This document shows positions 21,997 to 32,860 of a stretch of 64,000 nt of DNA, in pieces. A program made the translations under genes and the position numbers. Within the stretch, counting starts at the first letter, position 1, and every line of letters begins with the position of its first letter. The stretch covers positions 1,096,471-1,160,470 of the forward strand of contig BCJC01000005.1 in NCBI GenBank assembly GCA_001600175.1. The letters are read 5' to 3'. The notes below the pieces were generated by a model. The model did no database searches, was not told the DNA's origin, and worked only from the letters and a program-made list of their open reading frames with translations. This DNA comes from Erythrobasidium yunnanense. Its lineage: Eukaryota; Basidiomycota; Cystobasidiomycetes; Erythrobasidiales; Erythrobasidiaceae.

Positions 21997-24106
21997 ATGT
22001 ACTCTGCTTCTCTTCCTCTTCAAATTATATCCTCTCTTCGCTCTGCTTGCAATCCCTCTGTTCACCTTCTACAGAGCAACATCGTCGAAGCCTACGCGAC
22101 GTTGCACGTGCGAAACTCTGCATTGCAGCGAGCATCAACTTGCTACTCAGCTCCATCAACACCTCCTAGGAAGCTAGCATACACTCCAGCATGCTCGAGC
22201 TGTGAAGACGAGAAAGAAAACATTCGCTTGCTTCGCTCGGCTGGACCGTCGAAGAAGGTTGTATCCGGTGAGATCGACAAACTCCACGCAGAGTACACGC
22301 AAAAGCTGAGACTAAATTGTTTCTTCCCAAGCAGAGGGCGCATCTTATCCGGCCAAAGCATTTCCCAAAGTCGGGTCACAAACGACTCTCAGTACAAAGA
22401 GATCAATCCGACGGCTGCCTCCCCCTTCCTTTGACGACGCAAACATCGAACCTGTCATCATTACACTGTCTAAGCTGGCTTCAGCACCGACAGCTATGTC
22501 AGCTTCCGAACAAAGCGACATTGCAAGCACAAGTATGTCATTCGAGAGTGACATAGAGGAGCAGAGCATCTCGACTGGTCTACGGACGGCGACACGCACC
22601 AGGAAGGCTGCAGGGTTGCCGGATATCAGCGCCAGTATAGGACCCTCTATCAGCAAATCGCCAAAGACACCCAAGTCGCCTCGCACGATGTTGTCTCCCT
22701 CACCCCGTCGTCAGAAGACAGTGCCCCAATGGAGCATGCCGCAGGCCGATCCACCCGAGGACGTATCCCTGCCTAAAGACTCTGTGCTCCCGCCTAGCTC
22801 GGTTTTGCGGCCTACGTATAGGTCACAGACTGAGAACAGCAAGGCCGTTAGTCCTACGAAGAAGCTTCAGCGCAAACAGTCTACAACAAGAGTCAGGAAG
22901 GATAGCGGCACATCTGGCCATTCCAGGTCATTCTCATTGCCAAGGACCATTTCCGCTCCCGACTATACATCAGCTACGTATCAAGACGCAGAAGCTGAAG
23001 ATAGTAATCGTCCTGCTTGGCTCGACTGCGACCCCGTCGAGGGCAATGTTGAGCCAGCTAGATCCGCTACTCCAAATTTCAGCATGATGTCTTCGTCTGT
23101 ATCCCTTCCCACCGTGACAGGAGACGGCGAGACCACAACACAAGATCGTCAGAGGAAGCGCAAACCATCCTTCTATAAGCGCAAGCGATCCCAGACAGCT
23201 TCAAACGTCGCCGAGGTTATGGCTGGATCTGGCATCACGAGGTCCGACTCTGCTGGCTTTCCAATGCCATCTCCTCAGTCAGAGATCGTTCGAGCGATGC
23301 CGCTCAACGGTAATCAAGCTGTTGATGCCGGGTTGCTATCCCGCAAGCGGTCTCATCCACGTCTATCGGCACAGCAGCAGCCTGATACTGTGGATTACTT
23401 TGGCAATGTCCAACAAGAGGCACCGAAGTCGGCCAAAAGTTGGCTTTCTTTTGGCAATCGCATCAAACACGATGCTCCCCTTCCACCCATACCTCTTCAC
23501 CACACTTCCAGTCTATCTTCGCCTGCTACAAAGGAGAGCTCAGCCTTCGCGACTAGCTCGCCTCTATCGAAAGGGCATGGTCGATCTCGCTCGGGGTCTG
23601 TCACTTCGCTCAATGGACAGGCTCGATCTGCTTCGATATCGGAGCCTATTCTCATTTCGCGAAACAACGTACCTGTTCCGCCTGTCCCTGCTATGCCTAG
23701 CCATATGAGGGGTCAAAGTCAAGCAGAGGTAGTAGTATCTCCGATCGATGCTTTTAGAGGGAACTTAGGCAGTCCACGCAAGTCGCCGAGAACTGTCCAG
23801 TCACCGAAGATACACAAGAGGGCACCTTCAGCGAGTCCAAATTCTCCTTCGACTGTCTTGGCGGGCGCCAGGTCCCCACCGCCTTCGCAAATGCCTCTAA
23901 GCCCTCCGAAGCGATCAATGAGCGTACATCGACCGCCTACTTCACCCAGCTTCCGGAAGCCTAGTAGGACAGGCAGCAGTCCTGGTGCAGAGCAGGAGCG
24001 CGAAGCAAAGTTCCTTGAACTGCTTACGAGGAGCGATAAAGCGGAGAATGGAGTGCTCAAAGTGTCTTTGACTTCAAAGGCGGCGAAGAGTGTGGGGATA
24101 GCTTGA
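21997..24106 (+). CDS. Ser/Pro-rich hypothetical protein with many SP sites
   Basis: The first exon (21997-22267) begins MYSASLPLQII. It joins across a 64-67-nt intron with a GTGAGA donor at 22268 to the long exon ending at 24106, in the frame running EGASYPAKAFPKVGSQ. The product is about 680 residues, strongly basic and dominated by Ser, Pro and Arg. Repeated short motifs include SKSPKTPKSPRTMLSPSPRR, SLPRTISAPDY and PPKRSMSVHRPPTSPS. Many S/T-P sites suggest cyclin- or MAP-kinase control and mostly disordered structure. No folded domain or membrane helix is visible. I do not recognise a family; the start could lie further upstream. Confidence 0.7.
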
Positions 24107-24278
24107 ACGTAATGAATTAGCTGCACTGATATTCACATCCTTTGTGGTAGGCGGCTAGCGATTGTACAACTTTTTCGACCTTAACTCTCTACGTATCGCA
24201 ATGACCGCCTGCCAAAGGCTTTTCCTGTTCGCGAGATTTTGATTTTGAGGGTGCAATAGCGCTGGATGAGCTCAGAAG

Positions 24279-25582
24279 CTAGACAGCGCGCCTATCGCGC
24301 AGCCTATCTACCTCTTTTGCAAAGCTTCGGATTTCTTGCACCAGGTTACGGCCGAAGGAGATGTTACGCTCCATCGATAATGACATAGACATACTTGCAT
24401 TGTCAATAGCGTCTTCCCAGTTTGTTTCTGTGACATCCTCAAAATCGTAGTGCTTGTCGTCCTGAATCTCAATCGTGATTTCCATACCAGATGTGACGGA
24501 AGTCGAGCTTCTCAGCCATACATATAATGATTCGAAAAGCTCTGGAGAGAAAGGAAGGTCCATGTCCAGTTCCCTAACTGACTGAGGTAGCCATCGGAAA
24601 AAGTCGCTGATGTCGTCCCCTACCCATTCACAGTTCTCCATACTGATGCAAGTCAAGTTTGTAGGCTCTGCAAATGCTCGAAGACCGTCTATGTCGTCGA
24701 ATCTGTCCAACCATAAGTTACGGAGATTGGCAAATCTGGCAGAGTTCTTCGGTAAAGACAGCTTGAGAGGCTTGAGATCATCGCCGTATATATCGTATTC
24801 GATCTCCAAATCTTCCACCGTGCTAGACGCCATAGTTTGCAGGAACTGCTCATTCACCTGTTGCGAACACATTCGTAAATGTAAATTACGCACGGCTCGA
24901 GGGCCTGCCTTTAGCTTGAAATGACGATTGAGCTTGATGCCGTTAAGGATGAGAATGTTTAATAGCGGCATGTCGTGCAACATTTGCAGTATGGTAGAGA
25001 CATCGTCTCCCGAAGGTCCGAACGACCATTTGCGCGGATCCGGAGGCCCTTCCAGGGTCAGGATCCGGAGATGCAGGAATGTTTCTAGTCCTGGATCCGA
25101 CATTCGCAAAGGTGTAGTCGATTCCTCCTCCCAGATACAATCGAGGGCTACGAGATTACGTGTATGTTTAAGGACTGATAGGCTTGAGGGAGTGACCTGA
25201 AGTTTGAGAGCGAGCGAGAGAAGCGGGCAAGTCTGAGATGCCAGACGCCTCATGACTGCAAGGAAGTCACTCCGATAGGTAGATCTTGCAGGGAGAAGAC
25301 GGGCATATAGCACTGGGCTCGCTAGGCGTTTGAGAGCTTTGCACGTCTGAGATATGGCTGATAAGGTTTGTAAGCGGCACGCTATGGCCGACGCCTCTTC
25401 GCGTATCTCGTCAGAGGTGATGATATGCCCATTGTGGAAGATCCGCAATAACGCAAAGTGCTCGATGATAGCTTGCAGAAGCTCGGAAGGGAGGTCTAAT
25501 AGTCCAGCTGTCATGGCCCAGAGGTGTCAGAAGTCGATTTGCTGCGAGGTGTAGCAGCTTTACCTCGAGCGGTTTCGGCCAT
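24279..25582 (-). CDS. F-box/LRR-like protein, long family, intact copy
   Basis: Two exons (24279-25507 and 25564-25582 on the complement) give 415 residues. Exon 1 is only 19 nt (MAETAR plus one base) and ends CGAG before the intron. Exon 2 opens with the F-box GLLDLPSELLQAIIEHF, continues with the conserved LSAISQTCKALKRLASPVLY helix, and then a leucine-rich C-terminal half with repeats such as LRNLHLRMCSQQVNE and LEIEYDIYGDDLKPLKLS. F-box proteins dock substrates onto Skp1-cullin ubiquitin ligases through the N-terminal box, with LRRs binding the target. It is the first of a minus-strand cluster. The substrate is unknown. Confidence 0.85.
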
Positions 25583-26049
25583 GATAGGGCAGGTACGCTG
25601 GACTGAGCTCACGAGTCTACTTACACGCTCATGAGCGCAGGCGATGCTGTAAGACTATACCGTCGAGAAAGAGGTATGGTAGTTGTCGGAAGCAAAGCGC
25701 AGCACGCAACTCGGACAGTACGCGTCCTCTAGCAGTGAGCAAATGAAGCAGGAGCACTCTCAACGATATCATATAGTTCTGACCACAGGTCTGGGCAGTA
25801 TAGCAGGACAATAGGATACGAGCAGATCTATATCACAAAACAGTCCATAAATTAAAAGCTGGAATTTAGATGGCTGTTTACAAGCCTTCGCCAGCTACTA
25901 TTCCTTTCCGAACGAGCTGCTGGGACTCCCTGGCGCTTCCTGCCCCTTGTCGTCAGCGTCCAGTGCCTCCCAGTGGTTTGCGGCCGCTTCATCGATTGCA
26001 AAAGCCTGGTCGACAGGTCAAAGGGTGTAGTTGGGAGCTTTAAAGTGTG
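25583..26049. other. Intergenic region next to the F-box relic
   Basis: No intact gene is visible. A short minus-strand frame reading QAFAIDEAAANHWEALDADD ends at a stop near 25903. It could be a decayed gene end, but nothing connects it convincingly to the F-box relic. Confidence 0.3.
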
Positions 26050-26857
26050 TGCTAGGTTTAGTGAAGCATGAGATGCCAAGTGCATCAAGGCTTATCGAAC
26101 GGGAGCGTCTTTGCCTGGTTCCAGTCGCCCAGCCAGGTGTACAGACTTGGGGTTTTAAGGCGGTTAAGAGCTTTGCATGTTCGGGATAGAGCTGATAGAG
26201 TCTGTTATGTGGGGCATTTATGCCGTAATGTGTACCAGTATAACACTATAATATGACTCTTTGCGAACGAGCACTCAACCCATGACCGCCCAGACACACG
26301 AAGGGCGTCTACCTAGGGTGATCGCTATCTCGTTAATATTGCACCTGTCGGTTAGAAGGACTGCTTGGCCAAGATCATCAGATATGGGTTCACCGCTTGG
26401 CTGGGCTAGTATGTGAAAGCCGATCTGGCTTTTCAGCGAAGAACTCGGCGCGTAGGGACGCAGGGACTGCCGCGTAACGGTGTACGTGATGCTATACGCT
26501 TCCTGCTTCGGAGGCAATGCAAGGGCACTCTCTTGTTGATGTTTCGGCTGTTTTGTGCTATATATTGCGTCTGAAAAGACGCAACAACATCCAAAGCTTC
26601 CATAGTCAGCTGGGAGAGGTCAGTTCCATCGCAAGCACCCCGGGGAATGGAGAGTAGTTCGTGTGCCTCGTCTCAGTTGATGAGATGCCTGTTGTGGGAG
26701 CCGTAGTGGACTCGCAAAGTGATTGATGATGGCTTGAAGGAGCTCGGTAGTCAGATCCAGCATTCCAGCTACCCAGAACAGACGATAGAGAGGGATAATT
26801 CCATCAAAGCCTGATTGACGTATGCGCCAATGTCTTACCTCGCTTGAAGCTGGCCAT
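26050..26857 (-). pseudogene. F-box/LRR-like relic split by a dispersed repeat
   Basis: The 5' end has the structure of the long F-box family: a 19-nt first exon (26839-26857, MASFKR) ending CGAG, an intron, then GMLDLTTELLQAIINHF at about 26730-26780. The frame then decays. Homology resumes at about 26140-26200 with LSALSRTCKALNRLKTPSLY, which matches the post-F-box helix of the neighbours. Between the two pieces lies copy 2 of the dispersed repeat. No LRR region follows, so the gene is truncated as well as interrupted. Confidence 0.75.
26205..26615 (+). mobile_element. Dispersed repeat, copy 2, inserted in the F-box relic
   Basis: This is the inverted counterpart of 19840-20430, about 410 bp long. 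It begins around TGTTATGTGGGGCATTTATG and ends around GCTTCCATAGTCAGCTGG. It shares the ACACACGAAGGGCGTCTACC and TGCGTCTGAAAAGACGCAA landmarks with copy 1. Both flanks are F-box relic sequence, so it arrived by insertion. The flanking GAGTC / TAGTC could be a worn 5-bp target duplication. It codes for nothing. It is best treated as a fossil of an LTR-like or other non-coding element. Confidence 0.6.
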
Positions 26858-27207
26858 TCTCGAGCGGGCGCGGCTGGCGTGTTAGTACGCGTTCATAGAG
26901 ATTATCTTGAGGTAGCAGTACTAGTCAGCCTACTGTGGCTGCACTAAATCCAAGGCTTAGTTGCGAAAGAAGAGGAGCGTGCATGTGACGCGACAATGCG
27001 AAATACATGTTCCGAGAGCTGAGCATCATTCAAAGCAGTCCAATGGGCTATATGTATACTACATACACCTTACATCGACAAGAAGACAGCAAACACTATC
27101 AAGGGCAGCGTATGGAGGGCCGCAACTTGCAGCGATCCAGTCAATCTAAGATGAGCTGTAAAGATGTGGTAGGAGTTCTGCCTCAAGTTGGCCCGCGCCA
27201 GCCATCC
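26858..27207. other. Spacer between F-box loci
   Basis: Nothing supportable is seen in this spacer between the F-box relic start and the 3' end of the next F-box gene. Confidence 0.35.
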
Positions 27208-28663
27208 TCACATCGCCTCTCCTGCGCCAATTTGGACTCCTTCGGCATCTGCGAAAGTATCCAAGGCGTGGCTAGTGTATGCTGCTCCTCCTGCTGCAGA
27301 GCCGCTCTCATCGCCTGCTTCCTCACTGAGGCCTCCTGCTTCTGACTCCAACCCTTCGCTGCCGGGGCTCGACTCTTCATCGCTCCCATCCGGCATCATC
27401 GACAAAATAGTACCTAGTAGGTCACCCGGCACCAGGAAGATCTCTCGCAGCTTTGCTACTTGTACTAACTTGTGAGCGGTAGTAACAGCATCTACCCAAA
27501 TATGGTCCTCATCTTCGCTGTATTTGAGCACCAGTTCGTCGAAGGTGATATAGATGGACATGCCCCACAGTGAAGATGTAGAGCTCTGCAGCCAAGTGCA
27601 CAGCGGAGCCAGGAAGTCTAAGGAGGCCATGTAGATTAAGCCAATTTGACGAACAGTTGCCGGCAGCCAGCGCAGCAGCCTCTGCATATCATCCGAGGAT
27701 ACAGCAGCATTGATCAAAGCGACATGCTTAAGCGAAGTAAAGTGAGCGAGGTATCCTGTAGTGGCGATGTTTGTGAAGCCGACGAGTTCCACCTGCGATA
27801 GCTGCTGAAATGCTGTCTGATCTCTAGGCACAAGAATTTCGATGTTTCCTACATCCCGACACTCCGAGATTTCGAGCCTAGTCATAGAGGGCGATGCCAG
27901 AGCCTGTAACAGCTGTGTTGTGATGGCATCGCAGCAACCGGCAAGCTCCAGCTGGCGGAGAGAAGGGGGATAGCCTGTGATGACGAACGGTTCTTCTGCT
28001 TCGAGATAGGCTAGTTTCAAGAACCGCAGGCTGCTCAGATGACAGAGGCTCTGGAGAAACGGCACCACGTCGCTTGCTGTGCATCCCCACCGGACCAGAT
28101 AGATATATTGGAGATGTACGAGATTGCGGAAGATCGCCTCCGGAAGACCCTTGGGCATAGGCAACATCTCATTGTCCGGATCTGGATGCTCGATGATGAG
28201 TCCAGCCAACAGAGGAGTATGCTGGAGGATCTCGAGGCCGTCGGTAGGGATCTGGATCTGTCGAGTATGGCGTAGAACGGAGGGATAGGTAGAGCTGATG
28301 CGATCCGTAATGTCCAAGAGCGCTGCGAACGCGTCGCGCTCTTCAAATGCACTCGATAGAAGGCATGTGTACATGACCGGTTGCGCCAATGTATGGAGAA
28401 GTCTGCAGGTCTGCGATAAGGCAGCAAGAGCTTTGCGGCTGGCCTTAAGAGGGTTCCTCCTTTCCCATTTCTCAAATGCGACATAGTCGAAGTTCTTCAA
28501 CAATGATTGAGGCTGCTGGAACTTGTCGACGATGGCTTGGAGCAGCTCTGGAGGGAGGTCCAGTAGCTGAATTAGAAGATCGAAGCAGCATGGAAAGGTA
28601 TAAGGGAGTCAGACTCGCTTCGTCGCGTGTTTGGTGCCTTGTACCTCGAGCCGTGTGAGCCAT
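27208..28663 (-). CDS. F-box/LRR-like protein, long family, exon 1 out of frame
   Basis: Exon 2 (27208-28566) is open for about 452 codons. It opens LLDLPPELLQAIVDKFQQ (F-box), then LAALSQTCRLLHTLAQPVMY, then leucine-rich segments (LRQLELAGCCDAITTQLLQA, LKHVALINAAVSSDDMQRLL) and an acidic tail (DGSDEESSPGSEGLESEAGG). The expected 19-nt first exon is visible at 28645-28663 (MAHTAR, ending CGAG), with an intron of about 78 nt. That exon ends in phase 1 whereas exon 2 is read from its splice site in phase 0. Either another start is used or the junction carries a frameshift; the first in-frame ATG inside exon 2 would lose the F-box. It may be a very young pseudogene. Confidence 0.7.
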
Positions 28664-29033
28664 CCTGGAGCAGCTACGCTTGACTAGGGCATCTATGGAT
28701 CACTGTGTGTGGTCGGGCTTGAAGAGTTAGATAGATGCGAATCTACAGATGGAGTCGGTCGAAGCAAAGCCCATGCGCGACTCAGGCTGTCAACTACTGA
28801 ATCGCAAAAATAACATACAAGGAGCAAGAGGAAGCCATGATGGGATGCACACAATGCATATAGACTCGTTAGAGCCGCAGGAAAGCAGGACTACGCAGCA
28901 GGCCAAACACCATCAGATGCGAATGGGTATCCAGCATGCTAAAGCAAATACTATGGCGTCTTTCTTGTCACACGAAGGGTGTTTGTACCGGCTCCGAATG
29001 CCACCTGGCTCCGTACGTAGGTGCCCTCTGAGA
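28664..29033. other. Spacer between two F-box genes
   Basis: About 370 bases with no supportable gene. It contains the promoter region of the 27208-28663 gene and the 3' end of the next one. Confidence 0.35.
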
Positions 29034-30507
29034 CTAGTCGACCTCCTCTTGACCTTGGCTTTGACCACCGCCGTCTCCATGACCCTTGATCATGGCTGTG
29101 TCTGATAGTTCTTCAGCTTCTGATAGATCGTCTCCTGACATCTGACCACTCCCGACGCTTGAGTCTTCCGACATAGTCTCACCCTCCTCGGAGAAAGAGT
29201 CCTCCGCATCGTCAATCAAATGGAGTACGCTACTTTGCAGGTGTCGAGGAATAAGGCGAATTTGGTGAAGATCTGCCGTCTGCACCAGCTTGTGAACATG
29301 TTCCAAGGCGTCCGACCATGAATCCTCCCAATTCTGCGAGTTTCCGATGCTGTGCTGGTTGAACATAATGAGAATAGTCATACCGCTTAAGGCGTCGCCA
29401 AATTGCTTTAGCCACAGGTCAATGGGCTTGAAGATCTGGATAGAGCCGATCGTGCGTATCTCTAGACGAGACATTGTAGTAGGCAGCCACCTGAGCAAAT
29501 TTGTAATTGCTCCCTCGGATATGACTGCATTGGCAACCCTAAGTATTTGCAGGACCGGGAAGTGCTTAGGTCCTGTGGGGACCGAGGACGCGAAGATCTC
29601 CAAAGGGAAATCCACCATGCCCTGTGTGGGTGCATTCTCCCCTTCCTCAATGAACTCATACTCCGAGATCTCCAGATCGTGCAACGGGCTACCGACTAAA
29701 GCCTGTAGAAGCTCCTCCGTGACCCAAGGGCAGCAGCCAGCCAGTTCCAGCTGCCGAAGAGACGACGGTGCAACTGTGATCTTCAGTGGTCCTCTAGACT
29801 CAAGGTAGGATAATCTCATAGAATGTAGGTCCCGCAAATGATGTAGATTCTGTAATAGTAATGCTATATCCTCTTCCGCACATCCACCGCGGACGATGTG
29901 AAGCGATTGAAGCTGGGAGAGATGCTGAAAGGTCACTTCCGGAAGATGCCCTGTCATTCGAACCGACACATCGCGTCGATGTGTATGTTCGATGAAGAGT
30001 GCAACCAAGTCGGAGGTGTGGCGAAGGATGTCTAGATTGATGGCAGGTATTTGGATTGCGCGAGCATGACTCAGCAGTGTGGGCCTTGACGAGGCCATAC
30101 TCTGTATTGTATTGAGTATTCTCGGCCGAAGTGCAGGTTCGACGTCATAAGCGGTATCCAGAAGGCATGTGTACAGGACCGGCTGTGCCAGAGAGTGGAG
30201 GATCCTGCATGTTCGCGAGAGAGCATACAGGACTTTGCGACTGTCTGCCAATTTATGCTGCTCCTCCCATCTGAAGAAAGCGATCTGGTCGAAACGTTCC
30301 AGGATGTATCGAGGAATCTGAAAGTTGTCAACGACAGTTTGGAGAATCTCGAGCGGAAGATCCAGCAGCTTGATCTCTGAAGTAATACCGACAGGATGAA
30401 CTTAGCCTTCAGCTATTTGAGGGAAGTCTGCTTCACTCACTTTGGTCAATTTCGACTTTGGCGGCAATTGCGCCTTGCGAAGCTTGCGGTGCAGCGTCCG
30501 TATTCAT
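29034..30507 (-). CDS. F-box/LRR-like protein, long family, 469 residues
   Basis: Exons 29034-30376 and 30441-30507 (complement) join in phase 1 to give MNTDAAPQASQG...DQKIKLLDLPLEILQTVVDNF. The F-box is followed by LYALSRTCRILHSLAQPVLY and LRR-like segments such as LRQLELAGCCPWVTEELLQA and LHDLEISEYEF. The tail is acidic and Gly/Gln-rich (DDAEDSFSEEGETMSEDSS; GHGDGGGQSQGQEEVD). It is the closest relative of the 27208-28663 gene: both share LELAGCC and an acidic tail, so they look like a local tandem duplicate. The first exon is longer (67 nt) than in its neighbours but ends in the same phase. Confidence 0.85.
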
Positions 30508-30659
30508 CGTCTATGATTATGTGAAGCAGGAGGAATTTGAGCTTACTCACTGTGTGAGTCGGAGAAAGGAAAAGAAGAAGAGGCCAAAGCGCGCTGAGAC
30601 GAGAAAGACATCGTATGATACATTACCTCTACACGAGCACTACACACATCAGTCGACAT

Positions 30660-31625
30660 CTACGCAACACCTATGTAAGCTCCATCCATGTCGAGCAGCT
30701 CAGGATGCGCCGCCTCTTCGGTGTTTAAGAAGTTGCCCTTCGCTGGTTCCTCCGAGCCTCCTCTGATGATCCTAGCGACTCTCTGGATGACTGTATTCCG
30801 TAGCTGCTTCCTCTTGGCCATCTGCTTCTCCCGCTGAGCGATCTCATCCGCTATGCTCGCAGCACGTTTGACCCTTCTCGCAGCTCTGGAAGGGTGCTCA
30901 TGAGCATCTTTATCTACCTCATCAGCAGTTCTCCGCTTTCCACCTCTCCTGCTTGCTTTCACATCACTTTCAGAGCCAACTCTGGGCGGAGGGACAGGCT
31001 TGTCGTCGGCCTGCTCCTCGAACAGGTTATCCACTAGATCAAGATCGCCGAATCCAGCGGAAAGGGGAAGAGGAAGAGCGGCAGAAGCGCTACCAGCACC
31101 GAAGAGGGCAGCAGCCCATCTTGCGAACCTCGTCGGAGCTTGCACTTCCACAGCCTTATTACTGACGGAGTGGTGTCTTGTCGCTCTGACTAGAGTCAGA
31201 TTGCTCATAGCTACATTCCTGTGACCATTGAAGCTCGCATTTCCAGGAAGAAGCGTTCCTAGACCGACGAGAGCGGAGAAGGCGACGAAGAAGAGGACAA
31301 ACACCCAGCGCTTCTTGAATCCTTCCAGTACCTTCTCTGCAGACTTTCTCGTCGTGATGAGCGCTTCCGAGCTGTCGAAGCCAAATGCTGCTTTGGAAGA
31401 AGTGCGATTTGCACCCCGCAAGCGGCTTTCTTGACCCTCTGGTGACTCCGGAGCGGACGTGCGTTTCTTCCTCTGAGTCACTTTCCCAGATAGCCCTTCT
31501 CTCTGCGAAGTCGACGATCGACGACCATCATTCCTTGCATCGGCAGTTACAGCGAAGGTCGAGTAGGAAGTAGGGAAGCCTTCGCCAATATTCAGTCCAT
31601 CTGAGGTGTTCCTTTGATGAGGCAT
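30660..31625 (-). CDS. Single-pass membrane protein, unknown
   Basis: This is a single exon of 321 residues starting MPHQRNTSDGLNIGEGFP. The N-terminal 115 residues are polar and basic. One clear transmembrane helix follows (WVFVLFFVAFSALVGLGTLL), flanked by positive charges on the N-side, so the N-terminus is probably cytosolic. The C-terminal half has a hydrophobic patch (RFARWAAALFGAGSASAALP) and then a highly basic segment (ASRRGGKRRTADEVDK, RAARRVKRAASIADEIAQRE), some of it likely coiled coil. I do not recognise a family; an organelle or nuclear-envelope membrane is possible. Confidence 0.65.
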   Translation of the reverse strand: MPHQRNTSDGLNIGEGFPTSYSTFAVTADARNDGRRSSTSQREGLSGKVTQRKKRTSAPESPEGQESRLRGANRTSSKAAFGFDSSEALITTRKSAEKVLEGFKKRWVFVLFFVAFSALVGLGTLLPGNASFNGHRNVAMSNLTLVRATRHHSVSNKAVEVQAPTRFARWAAALFGAGSASAALPLPLSAGFGDLDLVDNLFEEQADDKPVPPPRVGSESDVKASRRGGKRRTADEVDKDAHEHPSRAARRVKRAASIADEIAQREKQMAKRKQLRNTVIQRVARIIRGGSEEPAKGNFLNTEEAAHPELLDMDGAYIGVA

Positions 31626-32860
31626 CTGTGTTTCCGAGGTCAGCTCTCTGCACTAAAATCCTTTCAGCACTTTACGCGAGTAGGACGCACCTTAGACGAT
31701 GCTTTCGTAGTAGAGCGAGCACGCTAACGTCTTCAAGCTTGAGGTGGATGTCAAAGGTGTAGTCCTGCGGGCTCATGTCAGCTAGCCGTCCAAATCATGG
31801 ATGACCGAGCCGTTGGGTCTCACCTGTCAGCCTGTCAAGGTGTGAGAGCTGGGTCTGAGTAGGAGAGTTGTGCGCCAGGAGCAGAGATGAGTATAAGCAG
31901 AACAGTAAGCGTTGTACATCTTTCCTTTGGATCTTCCCGCATTGCATACGCCCTGCAAACCTGAGCTGTCTCAGACTGTTCGCTTCTCGATCTCCTGCCT
32001 TTTGCGTCGAAATCAGTATCAAGACGCTCAGCAGCGATAGTCGATAATCAAATCACTCCTATACAAGTCCTTCATCAGCTCTAGGTCTGTCATTAAAGCA
32101 GTCTTTGGACGAGGCGAGCCAGCTCAGCCGCGATGGGAAGGGGGCTCGACGAGCACTCTCTCAAACAGGCAAACAGCATCGTCGCAGGAGCACTCGAGCA
32201 GCATCTATCAGTGCCAAGATGAAGTCTACGAACCGGCGAATCTGGACTCAGCTATATGCTATTCGATAATCGTTCTCGTTCACGAGCGCTGGCCGCCTGC
32301 AAGAGGTCACGACCGATGTCTATGGGCTGCAACCCTTTGTAGCAGTCAGAGTTCTGCCATATTGCAACAATAGCATGGATGCGTGATCTTCCCGAGATTG
32401 TTACGGTTGGTGCGGTTTGCTGGGATCGTCCTGGCTGTGTTTTTGGCCCATCCAGTTGTCCATGCTGGCTCGAATATGATTCGCAAAACAAAGCTAACGT
32501 TCAATGTGCAGAAAGCTGGTCAACAGCTGATGCGAGCTCTAGTTAACTCGTCGAAACCAGCACGCACTTGCAGGCAGACCGCAACTTCTCTCGAGGCACG
32601 GAGGCCATTGCAAGGTCTTTTCGTCGTACTGTGCATCGTGAACAGCTTCAAGCGCGACTACCAAACATCTGAACACACCCAGGCACCTCTGATGCAGTCT
32701 AACGTATTTATAGATCGCCTCCCAATTTCGGGGAAAGTGACGAAATGCGGCAAAGAGCTGCTGCATCCCGAGCGAGCAAGAAAGCGATGCATTGAATACT
32801 TTCAGCTCAACTCACCAACGCTTCTGCCTCTCCCCAATCTACTCTTTCGTACAATCTGGC
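31626..32860. other. Long intergenic region before the aspartic protease
   Basis: About 1.2 kb with no supported gene. One open frame at 32383-32961 lacks an ATG start and overlaps the protease start in another frame, so I do not call it. The region probably holds the divergent promoters of the flanking genes. Confidence 0.45.

Noticed and set aside
25852-26088. Minus-strand frame beside the F-box relic as a possible gene end
   Set aside because: It has an internal stop in the frame that looks best, no recognisable domain, and no similarity to F-box C-termini.
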